Shown one piece after another: positions 8,347 through 16,927 of a DNA stretch of 64,000 nucleotides. The notes beneath the pieces are model-generated. The model was not told the DNA's origin. It worked only from the letters and a program-made list of their open reading frames with translations, and ran no database searches. Each line of letters opens with the position of its first letter. Position 1 is the first letter of the stretch. The translations under genes and the position numbers were made by a program. The DNA is from Minwuia thermotolerans (GTDB lineage: Bacteria; Pseudomonadota; Alphaproteobacteria; Minwuiales; Minwuiaceae), in NCBI RefSeq assembly GCF_002924445.1, contig NZ_PIGG01000031.1, positions 474,702 through 538,701 of the forward strand, given 5' to 3'.

Positions 8347-10947
8347 ATGGACGTCGTTGTCGTCGAGAGCCCGGCCAAGGCCAAGACCATCAACAAGTAT
8401 CTGGGATCCAACTACAAGGTCCTGGCATCCTTCGGTCATGTGCGCGATCTGCCCTCCAAGGACGGTTCGGTCCTGCCGGAGGAAGACTTCTCCATGACCT
8501 ATCAGGCCGACCCGAAATCGGCCAAGCACCTGAAGGCCATCGCCGACGCGGTGAAGGATGCGGATCGGCTGGTGCTGGCGACCGACCCCGACCGCGAAGG
8601 CGAGGCGATCTCCTGGCACGTGCTGGAGGCGCTGAAGTCCCGCCGGGCGCTGAAGAAATCGGTCGAGGTGGAGCGCGTCGTCTTCAACGAGATCACCAAA
8701 GGCGCCATCACCGAGGCGATGAAGCACCCCCGGGCGATCGACATGGACCTGGTCAACGCCCAGCAGGCGCGCCGGGCGCTCGACTATCTGGTCGGGTTCA
8801 CGCTGAGTCCGGTGCTCTGGCGCAAGCTGCCGGGCGCGCGCTCCGCGGGACGGGTGCAGTCCGTCGCGCTCCGGCTGATCGTCGAGCGCGAACTGGATAT
8901 CGAAAAGTTCAGGCCGCAGGAATACTGGTCGATCAAGGCCGTCTTCCGTACCGCCGCGGGGGAGGATGTCACCGCGCGCCTGACGCAGGTCGACGGACGC
9001 AAGCTGGACCGCCTGGACATCAAGACCGAGGCGGAAGCGATGGAACTGGCCCGCCGCGCCGAGGCGGGCAGCTTCACCGTGGGCGAGATCGAGACCCGTC
9101 AGACCAGCCGCCGGCCCTGGCCGCCCTTCATCACCTCGACCCTGCAGATGGAAGCCTCGCGGAAGCTCGGCTTCAGCGCACGCCAGACCATGCAGGTGGC
9201 GCAGAAGCTCTACGAAGGCGTGGACATCGGCGGCGAGACCATCGGCCTGATCACCTACATGCGGACAGACGGCGTCCAGCTCGCCTCCGAGGCCATTGAC
9301 GCCATCCGCGCGACCATCGGCGAGGAATACGGCCGGCCCTACGTACCCTCCAAGCCCCGTCACTGGGCGACCAAGGCGAAGAATGCCCAGGAAGCGCACG
9401 AGGCGATCCGCCCCACCGACGTCACCCGCACGCCGGAACAGATGAAGCGCTACCTCTCGGCCGAGCAGTCCAGGCTCTACGAGCTGATCTGGAAACGCAC
9501 GGTGGCCAGCCAGATGGCCGATGCGCGCCTCGCCCAGACCGGCGTGGACATCCCGGACGCGGACGGCGGCATCGTCTTCCGCGCCACCGGCACGGTGGTC
9601 GAGTTTCCCGGCTTCCTGAAGGTCTACGAGGAGGGGCGCGACGACACCTCCGATGACGATGACGACCGCCGCCTGCCGAAGCTGACCGAAGGCGAGAACC
9701 TCGACCGCCGCGAGGTGCAGCCGGACCAGCATTTCACCCAGCCGCCGCCGCGCTACACCGAAGCAACGCTGGTCAAGAAACTGGAGGAGCTGGGCATCGG
9801 CCGGCCCTCCACCTATGCCTCGATCCTCTCGGTTCTGCAGGACCGCGACTACGTCACCCTGGAGAAGAAGCGCTTCGTGCCCCAGGACAAGGGCCGCGTC
9901 GTCACCGCATTCCTGATCAACTTCTTCAGCCGTTATGTCGAATACGACTTCACCGCCTCGCTGGAGGAGGAACTGGACGACATCTCTGCCGCCAAGGAAG
10001 ACTGGAAGGAGGTGCTGCGGCGCTTCTGGAAGGACTTCTCGGCGGCGGTCGACGAGACGAAGGAACTGCGGATCGGAGAGGTGCTGGAGGCGCTGAACGA
10101 TTTCCTGGCGCCCTCGCTGTTCCCGGAAAGGGAAGACGGCTCCGACCCCCGCCTCTGCCCGAACTGCAGCGAAGGCCGGCTGAGCCTCAAACTTGGCAAG
10201 TTCGGCGCCTTCCTTGGCTGTTCCAACTATCCGGACTGCAGGTTCACCCGCCGGCTGGGCGGCGACGACGATCAGAAGAAGGCCGAGATGGAAGGCGACC
10301 GGGAGATGGGCGTCGACCCCGCCACGGGCGAGACCATCTGGCTGAAGATCGGCCCCTACGGCCCCTATCTGCAACTCGGCGAAGGCGCCCCGGGCGAGAA
10401 GCCGAAACGCGTCTCCCTGCCCAAGGGGCTGGAGCCGAACGATGTCGATCTCGAACTGGCCATCCGGCTGATCACCCTGCCGCGGCATGTCGGCGAGCAC
10501 CCGGAGACCGGCAGCCCGATCACGGCGGGCATCGGGCGCTACGGTCCGTTCGTCGAACATGAGAAGAAATATGCCAATCTGCCCGACTGGCGCGAGGTGC
10601 TCGACGTCGGCATCAACCGCGCCGTCACCGTGCTGGCGGAAAAGAAGAGCGGCGGGCGGGCGCAGCCGAAAGCGCTGAAGTCCCTCGGCGAGCATCCGGA
10701 AGAAGGCGGCGAAGTACAGGTTCTCGACGGCCGCTACGGTCCCTATGTAAAGCACGGCAAGGTCAACGCGACGATCCCGAAGGACGTCGATCCGCAGTCC
10801 ATCACCATGGACGAGGCGGTGAGGTTGATCGCCGAACGTGCGGCGAAGGCCGGCAAGGGCAAGAAGAACACGAACTCGAAGACGGCGGCAAAGGGCGCGG
10901 CGAAGACATCGACTAAGAAGGCCCAGCCGAAGTCGAAAGCGAAGTAG
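8347..10947 (+). CDS. topA: DNA topoisomerase I
   Basis: Type IA topoisomerase that relaxes negative supercoils by cutting one strand. It has 866 residues. The N-terminal Toprim domain opens VVVESPAKAKTI and contains ATDPDREGEAISWH, with the metal-binding acidic residues. The catalytic Tyr is residue 304 in ITYMRTDGVQ. A single four-Cys zinc finger starts at Cys604 (CPNC...CSNYPDC). Three Gly-Pro-Tyr/Phe repeats (about 660-820) follow, and the protein ends in a Lys/Ala/Thr-rich basic tail. One zinc finger plus C-terminal repeats and a lysine tail is the usual alphaproteobacterial form and differs from the E. coli layout. The rnr gene starts two bases after its stop. Confidence 0.97.
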   Translation: MDVVVVESPAKAKTINKYLGSNYKVLASFGHVRDLPSKDGSVLPEEDFSMTYQADPKSAKHLKAIADAVKDADRLVLATDPDREGEAISWHVLEALKSRRALKKSVEVERVVFNEITKGAITEAMKHPRAIDMDLVNAQQARRALDYLVGFTLSPVLWRKLPGARSAGRVQSVALRLIVERELDIEKFRPQEYWSIKAVFRTAAGEDVTARLTQVDGRKLDRLDIKTEAEAMELARRAEAGSFTVGEIETRQTSRRPWPPFITSTLQMEASRKLGFSARQTMQVAQKLYEGVDIGGETIGLITYMRTDGVQLASEAIDAIRATIGEEYGRPYVPSKPRHWATKAKNAQEAHEAIRPTDVTRTPEQMKRYLSAEQSRLYELIWKRTVASQMADARLAQTGVDIPDADGGIVFRATGTVVEFPGFLKVYEEGRDDTSDDDDDRRLPKLTEGENLDRREVQPDQHFTQPPPRYTEATLVKKLEELGIGRPSTYASILSVLQDRDYVTLEKKRFVPQDKGRVVTAFLINFFSRYVEYDFTASLEEELDDISAAKEDWKEVLRRFWKDFSAAVDETKELRIGEVLEALNDFLAPSLFPEREDGSDPRLCPNCSEGRLSLKLGKFGAFLGCSNYPDCRFTRRLGGDDDQKKAEMEGDREMGVDPATGETIWLKIGPYGPYLQLGEGAPGEKPKRVSLPKGLEPNDVDLELAIRLITLPRHVGEHPETGSPITAGIGRYGPFVEHEKKYANLPDWREVLDVGINRAVTVLAEKKSGGRAQPKALKSLGEHPEEGGEVQVLDGRYGPYVKHGKVNATIPKDVDPQSITMDEAVRLIAERAAKAGKGKKNTNSKTAAKGAAKTSTKKAQPKSKAK

Positions 10948-10949
10948 GC

Positions 10950-13178
10950 GTGAACGACGGCAATCTGCCGACCAAGAAGGAAATCCGGGATTTCATCGAC
11001 GAATCCGGCGGGACCGCCGGAAAGCGGGAGGTGGCGCGCGCCTTCGGCATCAAGGGCCAGGACCGCATCTGGCTGAAACGCGTGCTCAAGGAAGTCGCCG
11101 CCGAGCGCGGAGCCGAAACCGAGGAGAAGGGCCGCCCGCCCGGCCGCCTGCCGCCGGTCATGGTGCTGGACGTCACCGCCATCGGCGAGGACGATGACGT
11201 GCTCTGCCGGCCAGCCAAGTGGGAATCGGAAGCTGAATGCCCGCGCATCGTGCTCGATCCCGACACGGTCCGCGGCCCGGCGCCGAAACCGGGCGACCAG
11301 TTCCTGGCCCGTCTGTCCCGGCACCGGTACGGCTACGAGGCCCGCGCGATCCGGCGGCTGCAGATCACGCCGCGGCGCATCCTGGGCGTGCTGCAGATGG
11401 TCGGGGCCGAGGGCCGCGTCCGCCCCGCCGACCGCAAGCTGCGCGACGAGATGATCGTGCGCGCCGGCGACCTAAAGGGCGCCCGGTCCGGCGACCTTGT
11501 GGAGATCGAGGCCCTGCCCGGCCGCGCGCTGGGACCGCGGCACGCGAAGGTCGTCGACGTGCTGGGCTCCTTCGACAATCCCCGCGCCATCTCGCTGATG
11601 TCGATCCAGACTCATGGCATACCGAAGGACTTCACCGCGGAGGCACTGGGCGAGGCGGCGGAAGCGCTGCCGGTGACGGAACTGCACGGCCGCGAGGATC
11701 TGCGCGATGTGCCGCTGGTCACCATCGATCCTTCTGATGCGCGCGACCATGACGACGCGGTCTGGGCGGCGGACGACGACGACCCCGAGAACGAAGGCGG
11801 TTTCCGCATCATCGTCGCCATCGCCGATGTCGCCCATTACGTCCGGTCGGGCAGTGCCCTCGACAAGGCGGCTCAGGAACGCGGCGTCTCCTGCTATTTC
11901 CCCGACCGGGTCGCGCCCATGCTGCCGGAGACCCTGTCCGCCGACCTCTGCTCGTTGATGCCCGGCGAGGTCCGGCCCGTTCTGGCGGCCGAGATCGTGA
12001 TCGACGCCAAGGGCCGGAAGCTTCGCCACCGCTTCCGGCGCGCGCTGATGCGCTCGGCGGCCAACATCGCCTACGAGGACGTGCAGGCGGCGATCGACGG
12101 CGCGCCGAGGCCAGAGGTCGAGCCGCTGCTGGACAACGTCCTGAAGCCGCTCTTCGCCGCCTACCGGCTGCTGGCGAAGGAGCGGGACCGCCGGCAGCCG
12201 CTGCACATCGAACTGCCGGAACGCAAGGCGGAGATCGGCGAGGACGGCTACATCGCGGCGATCCGGCCGCGCGAACGACTGGAGGCGCACAAGGTCATCG
12301 AGGAGATGATGATCCTGGCCAATGTCTGCGCCGCGGAAACACTGGAGAAGCGCAAGAAGATCTGTGTCTACCGCGTCCACGAACCGCCCGACCCGGAGCG
12401 CCTCAAATCGCTGAAGGAGTTCCTCGAGACCCTGGAAATCGACTTCACCATCGGCGAGGTGATGCGGCCGAAACAGTTCAACAAGGTGCTGGACCGGGCC
12501 TCCGGCACCGACGAGGAAGCGATGGTCAACGAGGCGGTGCTGCGGGCCCAGACGCAGGCCTATTACAGCACCGACAACATGGGCCATTTCGGCCTCTCGC
12601 TGAAGCGCTACGCCCATTTCACCTCGCCGATCCGCCGCTACGCCGACCTGCTGGTGCACCGCGCCCTGATCGACGCCATGCGCGCCGGCAATGACGGCCT
12701 GCGCGACATGGACAAGGCGGCGGTGGAGAAACTGGCCGAACAGACATCCGAATTCGAGCGCCGGGCCATGCTGGCCGAGCGCGACGCCATGGACCGCTTC
12801 ACGGCGATCTACCTGAAGGATCAGATCGGCGGCATGTTCGCGGGCCGGGTGTCGGGCGTGACCAGGGCTGGGTTGTTCGTCAGCCTCGCCGAGACGGGCG
12901 CCTCCGGCATCGTGCCCATGCGCACCCTGGGCGACGATTACTACGACTTCGACGAGCAGGCGCGCATGCTGGTCGGGCGGCGCACCGGCCGTCTCTGGAG
13001 GCTGGGCGACCCGGTGACCGTGAAGCTGCAGGACGCGGTGCCGGTGACCGGCGGTCTGGTGCTGGAGATCGTGGCGAGCGAGAAGAAAGACGCCAGGGCG
13101 AAGGCCCGGCCCGGACCGAAACGCCCCGCCGGCGGCCGTCCGCCGCGGGAGAAGCACCGCGGCCGAAGGCGTCGCTGA
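10950..13178 (+). CDS. rnr: ribonuclease R
   Basis: Processive 3'-5' exoribonuclease that can degrade structured RNA. The start is a GTG two bases after the topA stop, giving 742 residues. The N-terminal part (1-95) is a winged-helix region. Cold-shock/OB domains follow, then the RNB catalytic domain from about residue 255 with the metal-binding motif DARDHDDAVW near residue 262. A C-terminal S1 domain covers about 620-705, with GRVSGVTRAGLFV. The tail is strongly basic (KRPAGGRPPREKHRGRRRR), typical of RNase R rather than RNase II. Its tight spacing with topA suggests one transcript. Confidence 0.95.
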   Translation: MNDGNLPTKKEIRDFIDESGGTAGKREVARAFGIKGQDRIWLKRVLKEVAAERGAETEEKGRPPGRLPPVMVLDVTAIGEDDDVLCRPAKWESEAECPRIVLDPDTVRGPAPKPGDQFLARLSRHRYGYEARAIRRLQITPRRILGVLQMVGAEGRVRPADRKLRDEMIVRAGDLKGARSGDLVEIEALPGRALGPRHAKVVDVLGSFDNPRAISLMSIQTHGIPKDFTAEALGEAAEALPVTELHGREDLRDVPLVTIDPSDARDHDDAVWAADDDDPENEGGFRIIVAIADVAHYVRSGSALDKAAQERGVSCYFPDRVAPMLPETLSADLCSLMPGEVRPVLAAEIVIDAKGRKLRHRFRRALMRSAANIAYEDVQAAIDGAPRPEVEPLLDNVLKPLFAAYRLLAKERDRRQPLHIELPERKAEIGEDGYIAAIRPRERLEAHKVIEEMMILANVCAAETLEKRKKICVYRVHEPPDPERLKSLKEFLETLEIDFTIGEVMRPKQFNKVLDRASGTDEEAMVNEAVLRAQTQAYYSTDNMGHFGLSLKRYAHFTSPIRRYADLLVHRALIDAMRAGNDGLRDMDKAAVEKLAEQTSEFERRAMLAERDAMDRFTAIYLKDQIGGMFAGRVSGVTRAGLFVSLAETGASGIVPMRTLGDDYYDFDEQARMLVGRRTGRLWRLGDPVTVKLQDAVPVTGGLVLEIVASEKKDARAKARPGPKRPAGGRPPREKHRGRRRR

Positions 13179-13228
13179 ACTGTCATCCGGCGGCGCGAAC
13201 ATGGTCGCCGGACCCTGGAGGAACGAAC

Positions 13229-13933
13229 ATGACCGACCTGGCCGCCGACCGGCGGCGCGTCTATCTGATGCGTCATGGCGATGTGAACTACTACGACGAG
13301 AACGGCGTCCGCGTCGCCGAGCCGGACAAGGTGCCGCTGACCGATCTGGGCCACGAACAGGCCGCGGCCATGGGCGAGGCGCTGCGCGAGGTCCATTTCG
13401 ACCGCGCCGTCTGCTCGGGCCTGCTGCGCACGGTGCAGACAGCGGAAGGCGCGCTGGGCGGCCGCACCGACCCGAAACTCGAGGTCATCGGCGGGCTGCG
13501 GGAGATCAGGTCCGGCGCCGCCGCCCTGATGAACCGGTCCGAGTCGCTGTCCGAAATGGTCTACGCCTTCGAACGCGCCCACGAGCCCGGCATGCGCTTC
13601 GCCCGGGGCGAGGCCTTCGACGATTTCTACGAACGGGTGACGAAGACCATCCACGAACTGCTGATCGAGGACGACTGGCGCACCATGCTGATCGTCGCCC
13701 ATGGCGGCGTGAACCGGGCCGTCTTCTCCTGGCTGGCACATGCGGGTCTGCACGGGCTGGCGCGTTTCGAACAGGACACGGCCTGTCTGAACATCATCGA
13801 TCTGGACGTCGCCGACGGACGGCTGCAGCGCTATTTCCTGCGCATGCTGAACTGGCGGCCCGACGAGCCATGGCGTCTGGACGACCGCCGCACCAACCAG
13901 GAACGCTACTTCGCCCAGCGCGCCGACGCCTGA
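13229..13933 (+). CDS. histidine phosphatase family protein (phosphoglycerate mutase-like)
   Basis: A 234-residue member of histidine phosphatase branch 1. The catalytic signature YLMRHGDVNYY is near the N-terminus, LRTVQTAEGAL supplies the second Arg, and the C-terminal catalytic His lies in LIVAHGGVNRAVF. The fold-family enzymes remove phosphate from sugars, nucleotides or proteins, and the substrate here is unknown. TGGAGG precedes the ATG. It follows rnr by 50 bases on the same strand and precedes the molybdoenzyme by 63 bases, with no clear terminator between, so cotranscription is possible. Confidence 0.88.
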   Translation: MTDLAADRRRVYLMRHGDVNYYDENGVRVAEPDKVPLTDLGHEQAAAMGEALREVHFDRAVCSGLLRTVQTAEGALGGRTDPKLEVIGGLREIRSGAAALMNRSESLSEMVYAFERAHEPGMRFARGEAFDDFYERVTKTIHELLIEDDWRTMLIVAHGGVNRAVFSWLAHAGLHGLARFEQDTACLNIIDLDVADGRLQRYFLRMLNWRPDEPWRLDDRRTNQERYFAQRADA

Positions 13934-13996
13934 TCCGCTTGCCGCCGCGTCGGGCGGACGCTAGGTGTATTTGCGTTGGGAACCTGGGAGGCCGCC

Positions 13997-16078
13997 ATGA
14001 ACGCGCCCGTCACCGTCGCCTATTCCGCCTGTCCGCACGACTGTCCGTCGACCTGCGCGCTGGAGGTGGACGTCCTGGCGCCGGACCGGATCGGCCGCGT
14101 GCGCGGGTCGAAGGACAACAGCTACACCGACGGCGTGATCTGCGCCAAGGTCGCCCGCTACGCCGAGCGCATCCACCATCCCGACCGGCTGACGAAGCCG
14201 ATGATCCGCACCGGCCCCAAGGGCTCCGGGCAGTTCCGCGAGGCGTCCTGGGACGAGGCGCTGGACCTGGTGGCGGAGAAGTTCCTTGCCATCGAGGCCG
14301 AACACGGCGCCGAGGCGATCTGGCCCTATTATTACGCCGGGACCATGGGCCTGGTGATGCGCGACGGCATCAACCGTCTGCGCCACGCCAAGGGCTACAG
14401 CCGGATGCACGGCACCTTCTGCACGACGATGGCCTTCACCGGCTATATCGCAGGCACCGGCCTGCTGGCCGGCGTCGACCCGCGCGAGATGGCCAAGTCG
14501 GATTGCGTCGTGATCTGGGGCACCAACCCGGTGAACACCCAGGTCAACGTCATGACCCACGCCATCAAGGCCAGGAAGGAACGCGGGGCGAAGATCGTCG
14601 CCATCGACGTCTACCGCAACGGCACCATCGACCAGGCCGACATGGGCCTGATCCTGAAGCCGGGCACCGACGGCGCACTGGCCTGTGCGGTCATGCACAT
14701 CGCCTTCCGCGACGGCCATGCGGACCGCGACTACATGGCGAAGTACACCGACGATCCGGCGGGCCTGGAGGCGCATCTGGCCGACAGGACCCCGGAATGG
14801 GCGGCGGAGATCACCGGCCTCGGCGTCGAGGAGATCGAGGCCTTCGCGAAGCTGGTGGGCGAGACGCCACGGACCTTCTTCCGGCTGGGCTACGGCTTCA
14901 CGCGCGGGCGCAACGGCTCGGTGAACATGCATGCGGCGCTTTGCGTGCCGGCGGTTCTGGGCTCCTGGCGGCACGAAGGCGGCGGCGCCTTCCACAACAA
15001 CGGCGCCATCTATCACTGGGACCGCGGCCTGATCGAGGGACTGGACGCGCCGGGCCGCCACACCCGCATCCTGGACCAGTCGCGCATCGGCCCGGTGCTG
15101 ACGGGCGATCGGCGCGACCTGGGCGACGGGCCGCCGATCATGGGCCTTTTCATGCAGAACACCAATCCGGCGATGGTCGCGCCGGAACTGAACAAGGTGC
15201 ATGCGGGACTGGCCCGAGAGGATCTGTTCACCTGCGTCCACGAGCAGTTCCTGACCGAGACGGCGCAGTTCGCCGACGTCGTGCTGCCGGCGACCATGTT
15301 CCTGGAGCACACCGACCTCTACCAGGGCGGCGGCCATCAGCACATCCTGCTGGGTCCGAAGGCGGTCGACGCGCCCGAGGGCTGCCGCAGCAATCACGAA
15401 GTGATCTGCGCCCTGGCCGAGCGGCTGGGCGCCGAGCATCGCGGCTTCGCCATGGGCCCGGAAGAGATCATCGACGAGACGCTGAAGAACTCGGGATGGC
15501 CGGGAATCGACGAATTGCGCGAAAAACGCTGGTTCGACGTGCAGCCGGATTTCGAGACCGCGCACTATCTGAACGGCTTCGGCCATCCGGACGGCCGGTT
15601 CCGTTTCCGCCCCGACTGGTCGGAATGCGCGCCGAAGGGATTCGGACCGGACGGCGCGCCCGGCGACATGCCCGCCTTCCCCGACTACTGGGGCCGCGAG
15701 GACCGGGCGACGCCGGAGAAGCCCTTCCGGATGAGCACCAGCCCGGCCAGGAACTTCCTCAACTCCTCCTTCACCGAGACGCCGACCTCGAAAAAGCGGG
15801 AGAACCGCCCGACCGTGAAGATCGGTCCGGCCGACGCCGGGAAGCTGGGCATCGCGGACGGGCAGCTCGTGAGGCTTTCCAACGAGCGCGGCACCGTGCG
15901 CCTCCATGCGGAGGTCTTCGACGGCCTCCGCCCCGGCGTGATCATCGTCGAATCGGTCTGGCCCAACGCCGCCTTCGTCGACGGGCTGGGCATCAACGCG
16001 CTGACCAGCGCCGAGCCCGGCGCGCCGGTCGGCGGCGGCCTGTTTCACGACACGGCGGTGGCGGTCGAAGCGGCCTGA
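13997..16078 (+). CDS. molybdopterin oxidoreductase family protein (Mo-bisMGD, Fe4S4)
   Basis: A 693-residue catalytic subunit of the DMSO-reductase superfamily. The N-terminal Fe4S4 motif is C-PHD-C-PST-C with the fourth Cys in DGVICAKV. The central bisMGD-binding parts include GTNPVNTQ, MQNTNPAMVAPE and DVVLPATMFLEHTDLYQGGGH. The C-terminal dinucleotide-binding domain begins near PFRMSTSPARNFLNSS. I choose ATG 13997 because GGGAGG precedes it. No Tat signal is present, so it should act in the cytoplasm. No electron-transfer or membrane partner gene is adjacent. Annotations of relatives vary and the substrate cannot be assigned. Confidence 0.88.
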   Translation: MNAPVTVAYSACPHDCPSTCALEVDVLAPDRIGRVRGSKDNSYTDGVICAKVARYAERIHHPDRLTKPMIRTGPKGSGQFREASWDEALDLVAEKFLAIEAEHGAEAIWPYYYAGTMGLVMRDGINRLRHAKGYSRMHGTFCTTMAFTGYIAGTGLLAGVDPREMAKSDCVVIWGTNPVNTQVNVMTHAIKARKERGAKIVAIDVYRNGTIDQADMGLILKPGTDGALACAVMHIAFRDGHADRDYMAKYTDDPAGLEAHLADRTPEWAAEITGLGVEEIEAFAKLVGETPRTFFRLGYGFTRGRNGSVNMHAALCVPAVLGSWRHEGGGAFHNNGAIYHWDRGLIEGLDAPGRHTRILDQSRIGPVLTGDRRDLGDGPPIMGLFMQNTNPAMVAPELNKVHAGLAREDLFTCVHEQFLTETAQFADVVLPATMFLEHTDLYQGGGHQHILLGPKAVDAPEGCRSNHEVICALAERLGAEHRGFAMGPEEIIDETLKNSGWPGIDELREKRWFDVQPDFETAHYLNGFGHPDGRFRFRPDWSECAPKGFGPDGAPGDMPAFPDYWGREDRATPEKPFRMSTSPARNFLNSSFTETPTSKKRENRPTVKIGPADAGKLGIADGQLVRLSNERGTVRLHAEVFDGLRPGVIIVESVWPNAAFVDGLGINALTSAEPGAPVGGGLFHDTAVAVEAA

Positions 16079-16108
16079 GGGCGCCGCACCGAGGGGGAAG
16101 ACGACAAC

Positions 16109-16519
16109 ATGCATATGGATTTCGCGGGCTTCTTCAAGCGCTGGCTCATTGCCCTCGTACTGGTGCTGGTGACCTACAACCCGACCGCCTTCAACTATCT
16201 CAGCTGGACCTTCGACGAGTTGCAGGTCGACCTGCCCTACAAGCTGCTGGTGGGCCTCATCCTCGTCGTCGGCTACGTCATCTTCCTGCGCGCGACCTTC
16301 CGCTCCATCGGCATCTTCGGAATCGTGCTGATTGCCGCGATCTTCGGCGTGATCATCTGGATCCTGGTGGACCAGCAGATGCTGGATCCGACCAACCGCG
16401 ACGCCCTGATCTGGATCATCCTGGTCGTGGTCGCGACGATCATGGGCGTCGGCGTCAGCTGGAGTCACGTACGCCGGCGCATTTCCGGTCAGGCCGACGT
16501 TGACGACGTCGAGGAATAG
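16109..16519 (+). CDS. DUF6524 family membrane protein
   Basis: A 136-residue inner-membrane protein with four hydrophobic helices (roughly 10-30, 43-63, 67-90 and 98-118), separated by the conserved-looking VTYNPTAFNYLSW after the first and IFLRATFRSIG between the second and third. This pattern matches small proteobacterial proteins now grouped as DUF6524. Function is unknown. It lies 30 bases after the molybdoenzyme gene and may be cotranscribed, but physical partnership is not implied by sequence. The C-terminus is short and acidic (ADVDDVEE). Confidence 0.75.
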   Translation: MHMDFAGFFKRWLIALVLVLVTYNPTAFNYLSWTFDELQVDLPYKLLVGLILVVGYVIFLRATFRSIGIFGIVLIAAIFGVIIWILVDQQMLDPTNRDALIWIILVVVATIMGVGVSWSHVRRRISGQADVDDVEE

Positions 16520-16531
16520 GCCCACTTTCCA

Positions 16532-16559
16532 TTGACATCCACGCCCGCGGGATTATCTT
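16532..16559 (+). promoter_or_regulatory. predicted sigma-70 promoter of rpmG
   Basis: TTGACA at 16532-16537, a 16-base spacer and TATCTT at 16554-16559 (4 of 6). It sits 36 bases before the rpmG ATG and just after the preceding stop codon. Confidence 0.6.
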
Positions 16560-16595
16560 CCGCGCTCCGGAATTCAGACTGAGACGAGACACGCC

Positions 16596-16763
16596 ATGGC
16601 CAAGCCAGTTGTTCAGAAGATCAAGCTCGTGAGCACCGCCGGCACGGGCTACTACTACGTGACCAAGAAAAACCCGCGCAACCTGACCGAGAAGATGTCG
16701 CTGAAGAAGTACGATCCGGTCGCGCGCAAGCACGTCGAGTTCAAGGAAGCCAAGATCAAGTAG
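16596..16763 (+). CDS. rpmG: 50S ribosomal protein L33
   Basis: A 55-residue large-subunit ribosomal protein. The translation begins [21 protein letters not shown] and continues [31 protein letters not shown], the standard bacterial L33 sequence and length. It lacks the zinc-binding CxxC pairs, so it is the Cys-minus form, usual in alphaproteobacteria. It has its own promoter and terminator and so is monocistronic. Confidence 0.98.
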   Translation: MAKPVVQKIKLVSTAGTGYYYVTKKNPRNLTEKMSLKKYDPVARKHVEFKEAKIK

Positions 16764-16796
16764 GCTTCCGCCGGCAGTTCGGAATCCAAGCGAAGA

Positions 16797-16820
16797 GGCC
16801 GCGGCGACGCGGCCCCTTTT
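16797..16820 (+). terminator. rho-independent terminator of rpmG
   Basis: GGCCGCG (16797-16803), a GCGA tetraloop and CGCGGCC (16808-16814), followed by CCTTTT. It lies 34 bases after the rpmG stop codon. Confidence 0.85.
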
Positions 16821-16840
16821 GCATTTCCGGCATCGCCTTG

Positions 16841-16875
16841 ATACTCATTGGTATAATTTACATCTGATCGGTAGG
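16841..16875. promoter_or_regulatory. two operator-like repeats before the Baeyer-Villiger monooxygenase gene
   Basis: ATACTCATTGGTAT (16841-16854) has ATAC/GTAT arms. The related CATCTGATCGGTAGG (16861-16875) follows exactly 20 bases later, about two helical turns, sharing T-C/G-AT-T/C-GGTA. The spacing and shape resemble TetR-family operator pairs. No regulator gene is adjacent, so this is inference. Confidence 0.35.
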
Positions 16876-16927
16876 CTTCACGGATTGCATCGAAGCTGAC
16901 AGTTTGGCCGTGGGGAGGAGCAAGCCA

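Noticed and set aside
8230..10755. 841-codon open frame on the minus strand across topA
   Set aside because: It is an antisense shadow of a GC-rich gene; the plus-strand TopA has all catalytic motifs and the minus translation matches no family.
13201..16503. 1,100-codon plus-strand open frame across the phosphatase and molybdoenzyme genes
   Set aside because: It is a +1-type shadow, extremely rich in Arg/Gly/Pro/His, crossing two well-identified genes.
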